From the NCBI RefSeq assembly GCF_029892155.1, contig NZ_JARZAG010000012.1, forward strand, positions 175,010 to 239,009: DNA of 64,000 nucleotides. Reading direction: 5' to 3'. Under the pieces are notes generated by a model, which was not told the origin of the DNA, did no database searches, and worked only from the letters and a program-made list of their open reading frames with translations. A program made the translations under genes and the position numbers. The DNA comes from Kitasatospora sp. GAS204B. Lineage in GTDB: Bacteria > Actinomycetota > Actinomycetes > Streptomycetales > Streptomycetaceae. Of this stretch, positions 49,588 through 59,344 are shown piece by piece. Positions within the stretch are counted from its first letter, which is position 1. The number at the start of each line of letters is the position of its first letter.

Positions 49588-50847
49588 ATGCCCACCGTCA
49601 CACCCCGCGCACCTGCGCAATCCAGCCGCCCGGGAGCCCGCACCCAGACCGCCAAGCACGCGGCGTCCTTCGTCCTGGACGCCTCGATCCTGGCGGCCCT
49701 CCTCGCGGCATCCAGTGCGCCGACGCCGCTGTACCCCCACTACCAGCACGCCTGGGACCTGTCCGCGCTCACCATCACCGTGGTCTTCAGCGCCTACTCC
49801 CTGACGCTGCTGCTGGCGCTGCTCATCACAGGTGCGCTCTCCGACCACCTCGGGCGGCGCCCCGTCCTAGTGGGCGCCCTGCTGCTGGAGGCCACCTCCA
49901 TGGTGCTGCTGGCCTCGGCGGACGGCGCCGGAGCGCTGATCACCGCCCGGATCCTGCAGGGAGCGGCCACCGGCGCGGCCACCAGCGCCGCGGGAGCGGC
50001 CCTCCTCGACCTGCAGGACCCCCTGCGCCCGGGCCGGTCCGCCCTGACCAACAGCATCGCCCCGGTGGCGGGCATGGCCGCCGGCGTCCTGGCCTCCACC
50101 GTCCTCGTCCGCTTCGCCCCCGCGCCCACGGTCACCGTGTACGTCCTACTGGCGGTCCTCTTCGCTGCCCAAGCGATCGCGGTCACGTTCACCGCGGAGA
50201 CGGCCCGCGCACACGCCGGTGCCCTGCGGTCGCTGCGCCCTCACCTCGCGGTGCCGTCGTCGGCGCGCAGCGCCCTGCTGGCGGTCGGCACCGCTGTCGT
50301 CGCCGTCTGGGCCCTGGGGGGCTTCTACTCCTCCCTCGGACCGGCGCTCGTGCACCTCGTGGCCCCCGGTGCCTCACAGGCGGCCGGCGGCATGGTCTTC
50401 TTCGTGCTCACCGCCGCGGCCACGCTCACCGTGTGGACACTGCGGTGCACAGCGCCGCGCGCCGCCGCCGGCGGAAGCCTGGCCGTCATTGCGTCCGCGG
50501 CCCTGAGCCTGCTCGGTATGCACGGCTCCGGCTTGCCCGCCGTCTACGGCGGCGCGGCCCTGGCGGGCGTCGCCTTCGGGGCCGTCTCCCAAGGGGCGCT
50601 GCGCATGACGCTCGCCTCACTCGACGAGCAGGACCGCGCCGCGACCCTGGCCGCCTACTACGTCCTCAGCTACCTGTCCATGAGCCTGCCCGCCATCGCC
50701 GCGGGCGCCGCCACCCAGCACTACGGGCTTAACACCGCCGCCCACGCCTACGCCGTAACCGCCGCCCTGCTCGCCGTCGCGGGCCTGGCTGCACTCGCCA
50801 TGTCGAGACGCACGGCAGCCCATAGCGCACACAACGACCTTCCGTAA
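49588..50847 (+). CDS. MFS efflux transporter, 419 aa
   Basis: This major facilitator superfamily permease has twelve hydrophobic helices. The loop 2-3 motif is GALSDHLGRRPVLVGALLLE and YSLTLLLALLITG is helix 2. Helix 5 has the Gly/Pro pattern of antiporters (SIAPVAGMAAGVLAS). Such proteins export drugs or small metabolites with proton exchange. ATG 49588 is preceded by GAGGAA, six bases away. It is followed 24 bases later by the metallo-hydrolase gene and is controlled by the TetR operator. This pattern suggests export of the compound handled by the amidase and hydrolase. Confidence 0.93.
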   Translation: MPTVTPRAPAQSSRPGARTQTAKHAASFVLDASILAALLAASSAPTPLYPHYQHAWDLSALTITVVFSAYSLTLLLALLITGALSDHLGRRPVLVGALLLEATSMVLLASADGAGALITARILQGAATGAATSAAGAALLDLQDPLRPGRSALTNSIAPVAGMAAGVLASTVLVRFAPAPTVTVYVLLAVLFAAQAIAVTFTAETARAHAGALRSLRPHLAVPSSARSALLAVGTAVVAVWALGGFYSSLGPALVHLVAPGASQAAGGMVFFVLTAAATLTVWTLRCTAPRAAAGGSLAVIASAALSLLGMHGSGLPAVYGGAALAGVAFGAVSQGALRMTLASLDEQDRAATLAAYYVLSYLSMSLPAIAAGAATQHYGLNTAAHAYAVTAALLAVAGLAALAMSRRTAAHSAHNDLP

Positions 50848-50871
50848 CGAGACCAGAGGAAACAACCGATC

Positions 50872-51786
50872 ATGAGCACTCCACCGACCACCGACCCGAC
50901 CGCCATCCCCTGCTGGACCGTGGGCGACGTCACCGTCCACCGCATCGACGAGGTCCTCCTGCCGCCCGCCACCGGACCGTGGCTGCTGCCCGACGCCACC
51001 CCGGACGTCGTCGCCGGGCAGGACTGGCTGCGCCCCCACTTCGCCGACGACGAGGGCGTCCTGCACATCGACAGCCACAGCTTCGCGTTCACCGTCGGCG
51101 GGCTGCGCACCCTGGTGGACACCGGCATCGGCAACGGCAAGGAGCGGGCCAACCCCGCCTGGCACAACCTGAACACCGACTACCTTCAGCGCCTCACGGC
51201 GGCTGGATTCCCCCCAGACTCCGTCGACCTGGTGATCCTCACCCACCTGCACGCCGACCACGTCGGCTGGAACACGCACGAGGTGGACGGAGACTGGGTT
51301 CCCACCTTCCCCAACGCCCGCTACATCACCTCGCGCGTCGAGCGGGAGTTCTGGGCCGGGTACGACATGGAAGAGGCGCGCGAGCAGATGTTCCGCGACT
51401 CCGTGATCCCGGTGGAGGAGGCGGGACTGCTCGACCTCGTCGACGTCCCCGCAGACGGTGTCGAAGTCGTCGCGGGCCTGCGACTGATCCCCACCCCCGG
51501 GCACACCCCCGGCCACATCGCCCTTGAGTTGACCAGCCGCGCAGAGACGGCACTGATCACCGGCGACTGCATCCACCACCCCGTCCAGCTCGCCCACCCC
51601 ACCATCGGTGCCTGCGTCGACATCGAGCCCGAGCAGTCCGAAGCCTCGCGCCGCAGGCTGCTCGGTTCGCTCGCCAGTACGGACACCCTCGTCCTGGGCA
51701 CCCACTTCGCGCCGCCCACCGCCGGCCGTGTCGTCACTCATGAGGGCGCCTACCGGCTCTCGCCCGTCCCCGCCGACTCGCACTGA
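50872..51786 (+). CDS. Metallo-beta-lactamase-fold hydrolase, 304 aa
   Basis: This zinc-dependent hydrolase of the MBL superfamily is of the lactonase-like type. The HxHxDH motif is THLHADHVGW (His125, His127, Asp129, His130). Downstream ligands lie in PTPGHTPGHIAL, LITGDCIHHP and LGTHFAPP. The N-terminus VGDVTVHRIDEVLLPP is like that of quorum-quenching lactonases and related enzymes. It has no signal peptide. It is second in the TetR-controlled exporter operon. Possible substrates are lactones, esters or beta-lactam-like compounds. Confidence 0.92.
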   Translation: MSTPPTTDPTAIPCWTVGDVTVHRIDEVLLPPATGPWLLPDATPDVVAGQDWLRPHFADDEGVLHIDSHSFAFTVGGLRTLVDTGIGNGKERANPAWHNLNTDYLQRLTAAGFPPDSVDLVILTHLHADHVGWNTHEVDGDWVPTFPNARYITSRVEREFWAGYDMEEAREQMFRDSVIPVEEAGLLDLVDVPADGVEVVAGLRLIPTPGHTPGHIALELTSRAETALITGDCIHHPVQLAHPTIGACVDIEPEQSEASRRRLLGSLASTDTLVLGTHFAPPTAGRVVTHEGAYRLSPVPADSH

Positions 51787-51809
51787 CCGGCAACGGTCCA
51801 GCCCGCACA

Positions 51810-52158
51810 TGAAGATCGTCATCGAAGGTAACAACTCCCCGCCTCAGCTGAGACATCGAGGCTGCGGGCTCGTGGTGCCGATCGCGGCAGTCCGGGTCGC
51901 CGAGCTGAGCGCGGTGGCGGGCGGCTACCAGCCCGAGCAGATCGGCCCGGTGGCCGGTCCGCTCTTCGACGAGCTGTGCCGGCGAGTGGCGGACTCCCGG
52001 CTGACCCCGCCGGGCCGGGCATCGCCTACTACGAGCCGACCATCGACGCCAACGGCTGGCGGTCGACGGGGTACACCAGGGAGCTCTACCTGGAGTGCCC
52101 CGAGGACCGGGCCTGCTGGGTGACGGAGCTTCAGGAGCCGGTGGTCCAGGCAGGGTAG
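51810..52158 (+). pseudogene. Decayed GyrI-like effector domain of a MerR-type regulator
   Basis: Two frames together encode parts of one domain. From about 51870 the first frame gives VVPIAAVRVAELSAVAGGYQ and IGPVAGPLFDELCRRVADSR, then becomes nonsense near 52015. A second frame carries on with GPGIAYYEP and, without the expected 50 or so intervening residues, TIDANGWRSTGYTRELYLEC and CWVTELQEPVVQAG. These are the start and end of the effector-binding domain in MerR-family proteins, so there is at least one frameshift and one internal deletion, and the DNA-binding part is missing. The 3' end overlaps the end of the convergent CoA-transferase gene by 28 bases. Confidence 0.65.
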
Positions 52159-53453
52159 TCGCTGCCCCAGCGGGTCGGACCGGACGCCCAGGTGGCGGGA
52201 GCGCCGGCGTAGCCGATCGGGGGGCGGGCGTGGCGGAGCAGGCCGTAGGGGGAGGGGGTCTCGGCGAGCCGGGGTGTGGGGGTGCCCGGCTCGCCGTCCG
52301 CCGTCTCGCGGTCCATCCCGAGCAGCCACTGGGCGGTGCCGGCCAGCGAGTGGCGCAGCAGGGTCGCTCGGCCGCTCTGCTGGCGCTCCGTCAGCGCTCG
52401 CAGCACTCCCGCTGCCAGCAGGTAGCCGGTGCCGTGGTCGAGCGCCTGCGCGGGGAGCGCGCCGGGGTGCCCGTCCGGGCTCGCCTCGATGGCGGCGATG
52501 CCGCAGCCTGCCTGCACCAGGCTGTCGAAGCCGCGCCGGTCCGCCCACGGCCCCCGCCGGTCCCAGGCGCGCAGTCGGGCCACGATCACGCCGTCCGGCA
52601 GCAGCCCGTACCGTTCCAGCGCGCCGGGGCGGTAGCCGGTGACGACCACGTCGGCGGTGGCGATCAGCTCGCGCAGCACGGCGAGGTCGGCAGGGCGGTC
52701 CAGGTCAAGGAGCGCCGAGCGCTTGCCGAAGCCGGTGTCCGCGTGCGCGTCCTCGCTCTCGGGCAGGCGCGGGGAGTCGATCCGCAGCACGTCCGCGCCG
52801 AGCAGCGCGAGGGTGCGGGTGGCGACGGGGCCGGCGATCACCCGGGTGAGATCGAGGACGCGCACGCCAGTGGCGGGGAGCGGGGCGGGGGCGAGCCGCT
52901 GGGCGGTCGGACCGTTCGAGCCGCGTTCCACCAACGGCTGGTCCCCCGCCCGCGGTTCGCGGACCGCCACCGCCAGCGCCCCCGCCGCGTACGCCGTCTC
53001 CTGCACCTCGACCGCCGCCCGCCCCGCCAGCTCGGCACCGAACCGCTCGGGCGTGGTGCCGAGCGCGGCCAACAGCCGCTCCCGGTGGTGCGGGTAGTTG
53101 GCGTGCGTGCGCACCCACCCGTCGGCGGTGCGCCAGAAGCCGGAGAGCGGGGCGAAGGCGGTCAGGGCCCGTCCGTCGATCCGCAGCTGACGCTCGCTCA
53201 CGAAGGCCGTGGCCACCGCCGCCTCGTCCACCTCCAGCGCCGGCACCGCACCGCCGTTGCGCACCGCCAGCAACTCGGCGGCCGCGAGCGAGCAGACCCC
53301 GACCGTGGCCCGGGCCAGCCGCAGGACGGGCAGCCGAGCGGGGAGCGCGCCCGGCGCGCGGTGGTACGTCACGCCGTCGAGCAGCGGCAGTGGGCCACCG
53401 AGCGCGGACCAGGCCTGGGCGGTGGGGGCGTCGTGATCCGTCGCAGCTGTCAC
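52131..53453 (-). CDS. Type III CoA-transferase (CaiB/BaiF family), 440 aa
   Basis: This enzyme moves CoA between carboxylic acids. VRVLDLTRVIAGPVATRTLA and LLGADVLRIDSPRLPE mark the N-terminal Rossmann part, and FGKRSALLDLDRPAD carries the region of the catalytic Asp. About 170 extra residues precede this core and resemble a second, degenerate CaiB half (WVRTHANYPHHRERLLAALG), as seen in fused actinobacterial members. GTG 53453 overlaps the stop of the upstream gene by four bases. No cognate ligase or dehydrogenase gene is adjacent. Substrate unknown. Confidence 0.87.
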   Translation of the reverse strand: MTAATDHDAPTAQAWSALGGPLPLLDGVTYHRAPGALPARLPVLRLARATVGVCSLAAAELLAVRNGGAVPALEVDEAAVATAFVSERQLRIDGRALTAFAPLSGFWRTADGWVRTHANYPHHRERLLAALGTTPERFGAELAGRAAVEVQETAYAAGALAVAVREPRAGDQPLVERGSNGPTAQRLAPAPLPATGVRVLDLTRVIAGPVATRTLALLGADVLRIDSPRLPESEDAHADTGFGKRSALLDLDRPADLAVLRELIATADVVVTGYRPGALERYGLLPDGVIVARLRAWDRRGPWADRRGFDSLVQAGCGIAAIEASPDGHPGALPAQALDHGTGYLLAAGVLRALTERQQSGRATLLRHSLAGTAQWLLGMDRETADGEPGTPTPRLAETPSPYGLLRHARPPIGYAGAPATWASGPTRWGSDYPAWTTGS

Positions 53454-53947
53454 ACCGACATTCTGCGCCGCCCTGTCGCGGCGGATGCGCCCTCCGGCAG
53501 CGGCCGGTGCAGGTGCGGCCCGTCGCCGGGGAAGGGGCCCTGGAGTTCACGGGCCGGCTTGGGGTCGGACCACACCTCGGCGGTGGCGCGCCAGGAGGCG
53601 AGGTTGCGGGCGAAGGGGAGCAGGAGGCCGGTGTCGGCTCCGGCGACCAGGTCGGCGAGCAGCTCTCGGACACAAGTCCCGCGCTCGGTCTCCGGGAGCC
53701 AGTGCAGCCAGGGGAGTTCCTCGGCGAGCACTTCCTCGGCGAGGTCCGGCTGCCGGCCGGCCAGGATCGCCAGGGAGCGGGCGGCGATCCGCAGCCCCGA
53801 TGCGGTCGCCTCGAAGCGCTCGACCCGCATCAGGACGAGGTTCTCCTCGTCGCGGCGCTCGAGTATCACGTCCGGTTCGTCGAGCGAGGGCAGCACCTGG
53901 GAGGGGCCGCGCAGGAAGGCACTGTACGCAAAGGTCTGGACAGCCAT
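53450..53947 (-). CDS. Prevent-host-death-like hypothetical protein, 165 aa
   Basis: The N-terminal 45 residues (FAYSAFLRGPSQVLPSLDEP, then VILERRDEENLVLMRVER) resemble the PHD/YefM antitoxin fold as found in a streptomycete family of uncertain function. Next comes a helical region with LAEEVLAEELPWLHWLPE and TEVWSD-type text (RATAEVWSDPKPAR). No toxin gene is adjacent; instead its stop overlaps the CoA-transferase start (GTGA). The C-terminus is Pro/Arg-rich. I make no functional claim beyond the resemblance. Confidence 0.65.
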   Translation of the reverse strand: MAVQTFAYSAFLRGPSQVLPSLDEPDVILERRDEENLVLMRVERFEATASGLRIAARSLAILAGRQPDLAEEVLAEELPWLHWLPETERGTCVRELLADLVAGADTGLLLPFARNLASWRATAEVWSDPKPARELQGPFPGDGPHLHRPLPEGASAATGRRRMSV

Positions 53948-54009
53948 GCCGAAGGTCTATCTGAACTACTTCAGACAGACCCGGATCGTCCGACGCGACA
54001 GCCCAGTGC

Positions 54010-54807
54010 CTACCAGTGCCCCGGGCGGGTCAGCCCCGCCGGGAGCTTGGTGGTCACGTCACCCTTGGCGGCGTTCAGCTGGGGCTGGGTGAGGAAGAAG
54101 GCGCCGGTGAGGTCGGCGCCGTGCAGCCTGGCGTCGCGCAGATCGGCGCCGATCAGGTCGGCGCAGCGCAGGTCGGCGCGGCTGAGGTCGGCGGCGATCA
54201 GGTAGGCGCCGCGCAGGTCGGCGCCCCGCAGGGTGGTGCCGGCCAGCTTGGCGCCGATCAGGTCGGCGCCGCGGCGGTCGCGCTTCTTGCCCGGGACGGC
54301 GGCGCGGACGCGTTCGCTGGTCTCCAGCAGGAGGACGTTGACCCGCCCGCGGTGGGCGGCGACGTCGAGGGCGAGCAGCTCGGCGGGCGTGCCGGTGGTG
54401 AGGGCCTCGGTCTCGGCGAGCAGCGTGCGCAAGGCGGCCGTGGGGGCCAGGGTGAGCGCCTCGTTCAGGTACCAGAGCAGCTCGTGCAGCTGCCGCATCA
54501 GCGGGAAGACGTCGAACATCTCGCGCGCCGTGGCCGGAGCCTGCCGCCAGCTGGTGCCGCCGTAGGTGAGCTGGGAGACCTGCTGCCCGGCGCCGAAGCA
54601 GTCGTAGACCGTGCAGCCGCTGAACCCCTTCGGTCGCAGCTGGGTGTGGATGCCGCAGCGGAAGTCGGTGTCCAGGTTGCGGCAGGGCTTGCCGGCGTCC
54701 TTGGTGACCGCGAAGTCCGCCGAGGCCGTGAAGGGCAGCGCCACGCAGCACAGGCCGAAGCAGTTGGCGCAGTCGCCGGTCAGGGCAGCGGGGGTGGACT
54801 CGGGCAC
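54010..54807 (-). CDS. YkgJ-like Cys cluster fused to pentapeptide repeats, 265 aa
   Basis: The first 75 residues hold eight cysteines in the pattern CANCFGLCC (13-21), Cys42, Cys51, Cys65 and Cys70 (GCTVYDC), like the YkgJ zinc/iron-chelating family. A helical middle (about 80-170) follows. The C-terminus (about 178-245) is a run of about 13 pentapeptide repeats of A(D/N)LXX type (GADLRGAYLIAADLSRADLR), which should form a right-handed quadrilateral beta helix. Pentapeptide proteins can mimic DNA and protect gyrase, but most have unknown roles. GTG 54807 has GAGAGGA upstream. Confidence 0.87.
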   Translation of the reverse strand: MPESTPAALTGDCANCFGLCCVALPFTASADFAVTKDAGKPCRNLDTDFRCGIHTQLRPKGFSGCTVYDCFGAGQQVSQLTYGGTSWRQAPATAREMFDVFPLMRQLHELLWYLNEALTLAPTAALRTLLAETEALTTGTPAELLALDVAAHRGRVNVLLLETSERVRAAVPGKKRDRRGADLIGAKLAGTTLRGADLRGAYLIAADLSRADLRCADLIGADLRDARLHGADLTGAFFLTQPQLNAAKGDVTTKLPAGLTRPGHW

Positions 54808-54871
54808 GGTGGTCCTCTCGAACAGCGGCGGCGGCTTCCGAGTAGAGCCGAAGGTGGGAGCGCGAGTCCAA

Positions 54872-55756
54872 TCAGGCCGACGCCGAGGCGAGGGCCGCCC
54901 CGCGCAGCTCGCGGATCAGCGCCCGGACCCCGAGGGTGCGGGCCAGCTCCGGCGTGGTCACGTACCCGACCGACCGGGTCGGCCGGTCGGGCCCGAGGTC
55001 GGCGACCGTCACCGTGGCGGGCGCGTCCAGCACGGCGAGCCGCGGCATGATCGCCATGCCCATCCCGCGCGCGACCATCGAGAGCACCACGCTGTCCTCG
55101 CCCGCGTCCAGCCTGGCGGCGGGCAGCCAGTCCTGCAGCGCCCACCACTCGCGCGCGTAGGAGGAGCAGTTCTCGGCCCAGTCGATCAGCGGCAGGGTGC
55201 GCGGATCGGGGTGACCAGCCGGGTGGACCAGCGAGTACCGCTCCTCGAACAGCTCCCCGGCGACCACGTCGTCCGGCAGCGGATGGTTGCCGCTGAGGGT
55301 CGCGATGCCGAGGTCGGCACGCCCCGCCCGGACCTCGCCGGCGGTGCCGGGGCCGATCTCGGGCACGATCCGCACCTCGGGGGCCAGACCCGGGTGGACG
55401 GCGGCGAGGCGGGTCAGCGCGGTGGGCAGCAGGTGAACGGCGGCGCTGCGGAAGGCGGCGATCCGCAACGGACCGGTCAGCGCCTTGGTGCTCGCGCCGC
55501 GCGCCTCGTCGGGCAGGGCGTCGAGCAGCCGCAGGATCCGCCGGGCGTGGGCGGCCGCGCGCTCACCGGCGGGGGTGGGGCGGGCGCCGTGCCGGCCGCG
55601 GTCGAAGAGGACGGCACCGATCTTGCGCTCGCACGCGCTGACGGCGTGTGAGACGGCCGACTGGGTCAGGCCCAGCGCTCCGGCGGCGGCGGTGAAGCTG
55701 CGCGCGCGATCGACGGCGACCAGGATCCGCAGCTCGCGGACGGCGAGATCGTTCAC
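54872..55756 (-). CDS. LysR-family transcriptional regulator, 294 aa
   Basis: The winged HTH is LRILVAVDRARSFTAAAGAL with LTQSAVSHAVSACERKIGA; a substrate-binding domain follows (PLRIAAFRSAAVHLLPTAL and GMGMAIMPRLAVL). Length is standard. No divergent target gene is present; its upstream neighbour on the same strand is the PH-like gene, separated by a strong hairpin. GTG 55756 is used; GTG 55765 is possible but would lie in the hairpin stem. Confidence 0.9.
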   Translation of the reverse strand: MNDLAVRELRILVAVDRARSFTAAAGALGLTQSAVSHAVSACERKIGAVLFDRGRHGARPTPAGERAAAHARRILRLLDALPDEARGASTKALTGPLRIAAFRSAAVHLLPTALTRLAAVHPGLAPEVRIVPEIGPGTAGEVRAGRADLGIATLSGNHPLPDDVVAGELFEERYSLVHPAGHPDPRTLPLIDWAENCSSYAREWWALQDWLPAARLDAGEDSVVLSMVARGMGMAIMPRLAVLDAPATVTVADLGPDRPTRSVGYVTTPELARTLGVRALIRELRGAALASASA

Positions 55757-55764
55757 GCCGGCCA

Positions 55765-55808
55765 CCGTACCCCGCCCGCCCCGGTGGGCCGGGGTGGGCG
55801 GGGTACGG
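55765..55808 (-). terminator. 20-bp hairpin terminator after PH-like gene
   Basis: Arms 55765-55784 and 55789-55808 pair over 20 positions with one G-T wobble around TGGG. It lies between the PH-like gene stop and the LysR gene start, and should insulate the two. Confidence 0.85.
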
Positions 55809-55826
55809 CCGGTGCGGGGCCGACGG

Positions 55827-56576
55827 TCAGGGCTGGTCCGGGTGCGGCGCGTAGCTCGGGTGGCCCGGCTGGCCGCCGTACGGGTTCTGCCCGCCGTAGG
55901 GCGGCTGGCCCTGCGGCGGCATCGGCTGCTGCTGCGGCGGGAACGGCTGACCCTGCGGCGGCATCGGCTGCTGCTGCGGCGGGAACGGCTGCGAGGCGGC
56001 CTGCGGCGGGAACGGCTGCGGGGCGGCCTGCGGCGGGAACGGCTGCTGCTGCGGGAACGGCTGACCCTGCGGCAGGCCCTGCGGCGGGTACGGCTGACCG
56101 GGCAGCGGCATCCCCTGCGCGACGGCCGGCGGCATCGAGCCGTCCGCCATCGCCCCGGGCGGGAAGGCGGCCGAGAGCTGGTCCATCTCGTTGCGCCAGT
56201 AGCGGTGGATGTTCAGGCGGCGCGGCTTGTCGTCACCGGGGAGCTGGAGGTACATCGAGCTCCAGATGGTGGCCCGCTTGACCCGGCTGACCGGGAAGGC
56301 GTGGCGCGGGAAGACCCCGACCACGTCGCCCGGGCGGTTCGTCCAGCGGCTCGCGACGTTGACCACGACCGAGCTGTTGGTGAGGGTGAGGAAGTAGAAC
56401 CGGCGGGTCAGCGCGACGATCAGCCCCAGCAACGGGACCTCGTCGAAGACCGCGTTGAGCCACGGGCTCGGGCCGGTCTCCACGTGCACGCACGCGATGA
56501 ACGTCTCCCCGGGCGGTGCCACCTGGGAGAGCTTCTCGATGACCTGAGCCTTCTGCTTGGCCCGGCGAATTGCCAT
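55827..56576 (-). CDS. PH-like domain protein with Pro/Gln-rich repeat tail, 249 aa
   Basis: The first 135 residues form a small mixed domain: ETFIACVHVETGPSPWLNAV, RRFYFLTLTNSSVVV, and HAFPVSRVKRATIWSSMYLQ followed by RRLNIHRYWRNE. The strand pattern resembles bacterial pleckstrin-homology-like domains (YokE type). The remaining 110 residues are repeats of PFPPQ, QQQPMPPQGQ and similar, low in charge and probably disordered. No signal peptide is present. Function is unknown; the tail could mediate multivalent contacts. Confidence 0.72.
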   Translation of the reverse strand: MAIRRAKQKAQVIEKLSQVAPPGETFIACVHVETGPSPWLNAVFDEVPLLGLIVALTRRFYFLTLTNSSVVVNVASRWTNRPGDVVGVFPRHAFPVSRVKRATIWSSMYLQLPGDDKPRRLNIHRYWRNEMDQLSAAFPPGAMADGSMPPAVAQGMPLPGQPYPPQGLPQGQPFPQQQPFPPQAAPQPFPPQAASQPFPPQQQPMPPQGQPFPPQQQPMPPQGQPPYGGQNPYGGQPGHPSYAPHPDQP

Positions 56577-56680
56577 GGTTTGTCCTCGTTACCCCGTCTT
56601 GGCCGCGGCAGTGCGCCACGCTGAAATCGGCTGAGATTAGCAGGTGGTGATGACAGGTAGAACCCGCAGCGCACCGTACG

Positions 56681-56726
56681 CGGCAAGGCCCCCGGCGCCG
56701 AGTCGCACGCGCCGGGGGCCTTGCCG
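56681..56726 (-). terminator. 18-bp hairpin terminator after chitinase
   Basis: Arms 56681-56698 and 56709-56726 are perfectly complementary with a 10-base loop, 21 bases after the chitinase stop on the minus strand. Confidence 0.88.
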
Positions 56727-56747
56727 AGCCGGTCCCGCCGGGAACCG

Positions 56748-59096
<2,349 letters not shown>

Positions 59097-59212
59097 GGTC
59101 GCTCCAGTCAGTCACGCCCGGCAGTGGGGTTCCGGACGCCGTGTGGGGGAGGTGTACCTGAGCCGAGGCGGGTGCGCACCCGGCCCGACCCTGCTTCCGC
59201 GGATTGGCGCAG

Positions 59213-59257
59213 AACGTATGTCCTGCCGCCCCTTCCGGTCAACAGGTCTGTACCAAT
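59213..59257 (-). promoter_or_regulatory. Chitinase promoter with adjacent 12-bp regulatory repeat
   Basis: On the minus strand TTGACC (59242-59237) and TACGTT (59218-59213) are spaced 18 bases apart. Immediately upstream is TGGTACAGACCT (about 59255-59244), which differs at one position from the TGGTCCAGACCT repeat described for Streptomyces chitinase promoters. The 16-base context also resembles DasR sites. Repression by glucose and induction by chitin would be expected. Confidence 0.7.
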
Positions 59258-59328
59258 CTGCAATCTGACGGTGCCTCCGACCGGCCCAAACGTCCGAATT
59301 CGTCCACCAATGGTCAAGCCACGCTCAA

Positions 59329-59344
59329 ACAGGTCTCTACCACT
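59329..59344 (-). promoter_or_regulatory. Second chitin-type/DasR-like repeat upstream of chitinase
   Basis: On the minus strand AGTGGTAGAGACCTGT contains TGGTAGAGACCT, 10 of 12 matches to the chitinase repeat and 13 of 16 to the DasR consensus as I recall it. It is 87 bases upstream of the first copy and overlaps the TAG stop codon of the upstream surface-protein gene. Confidence 0.5.
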
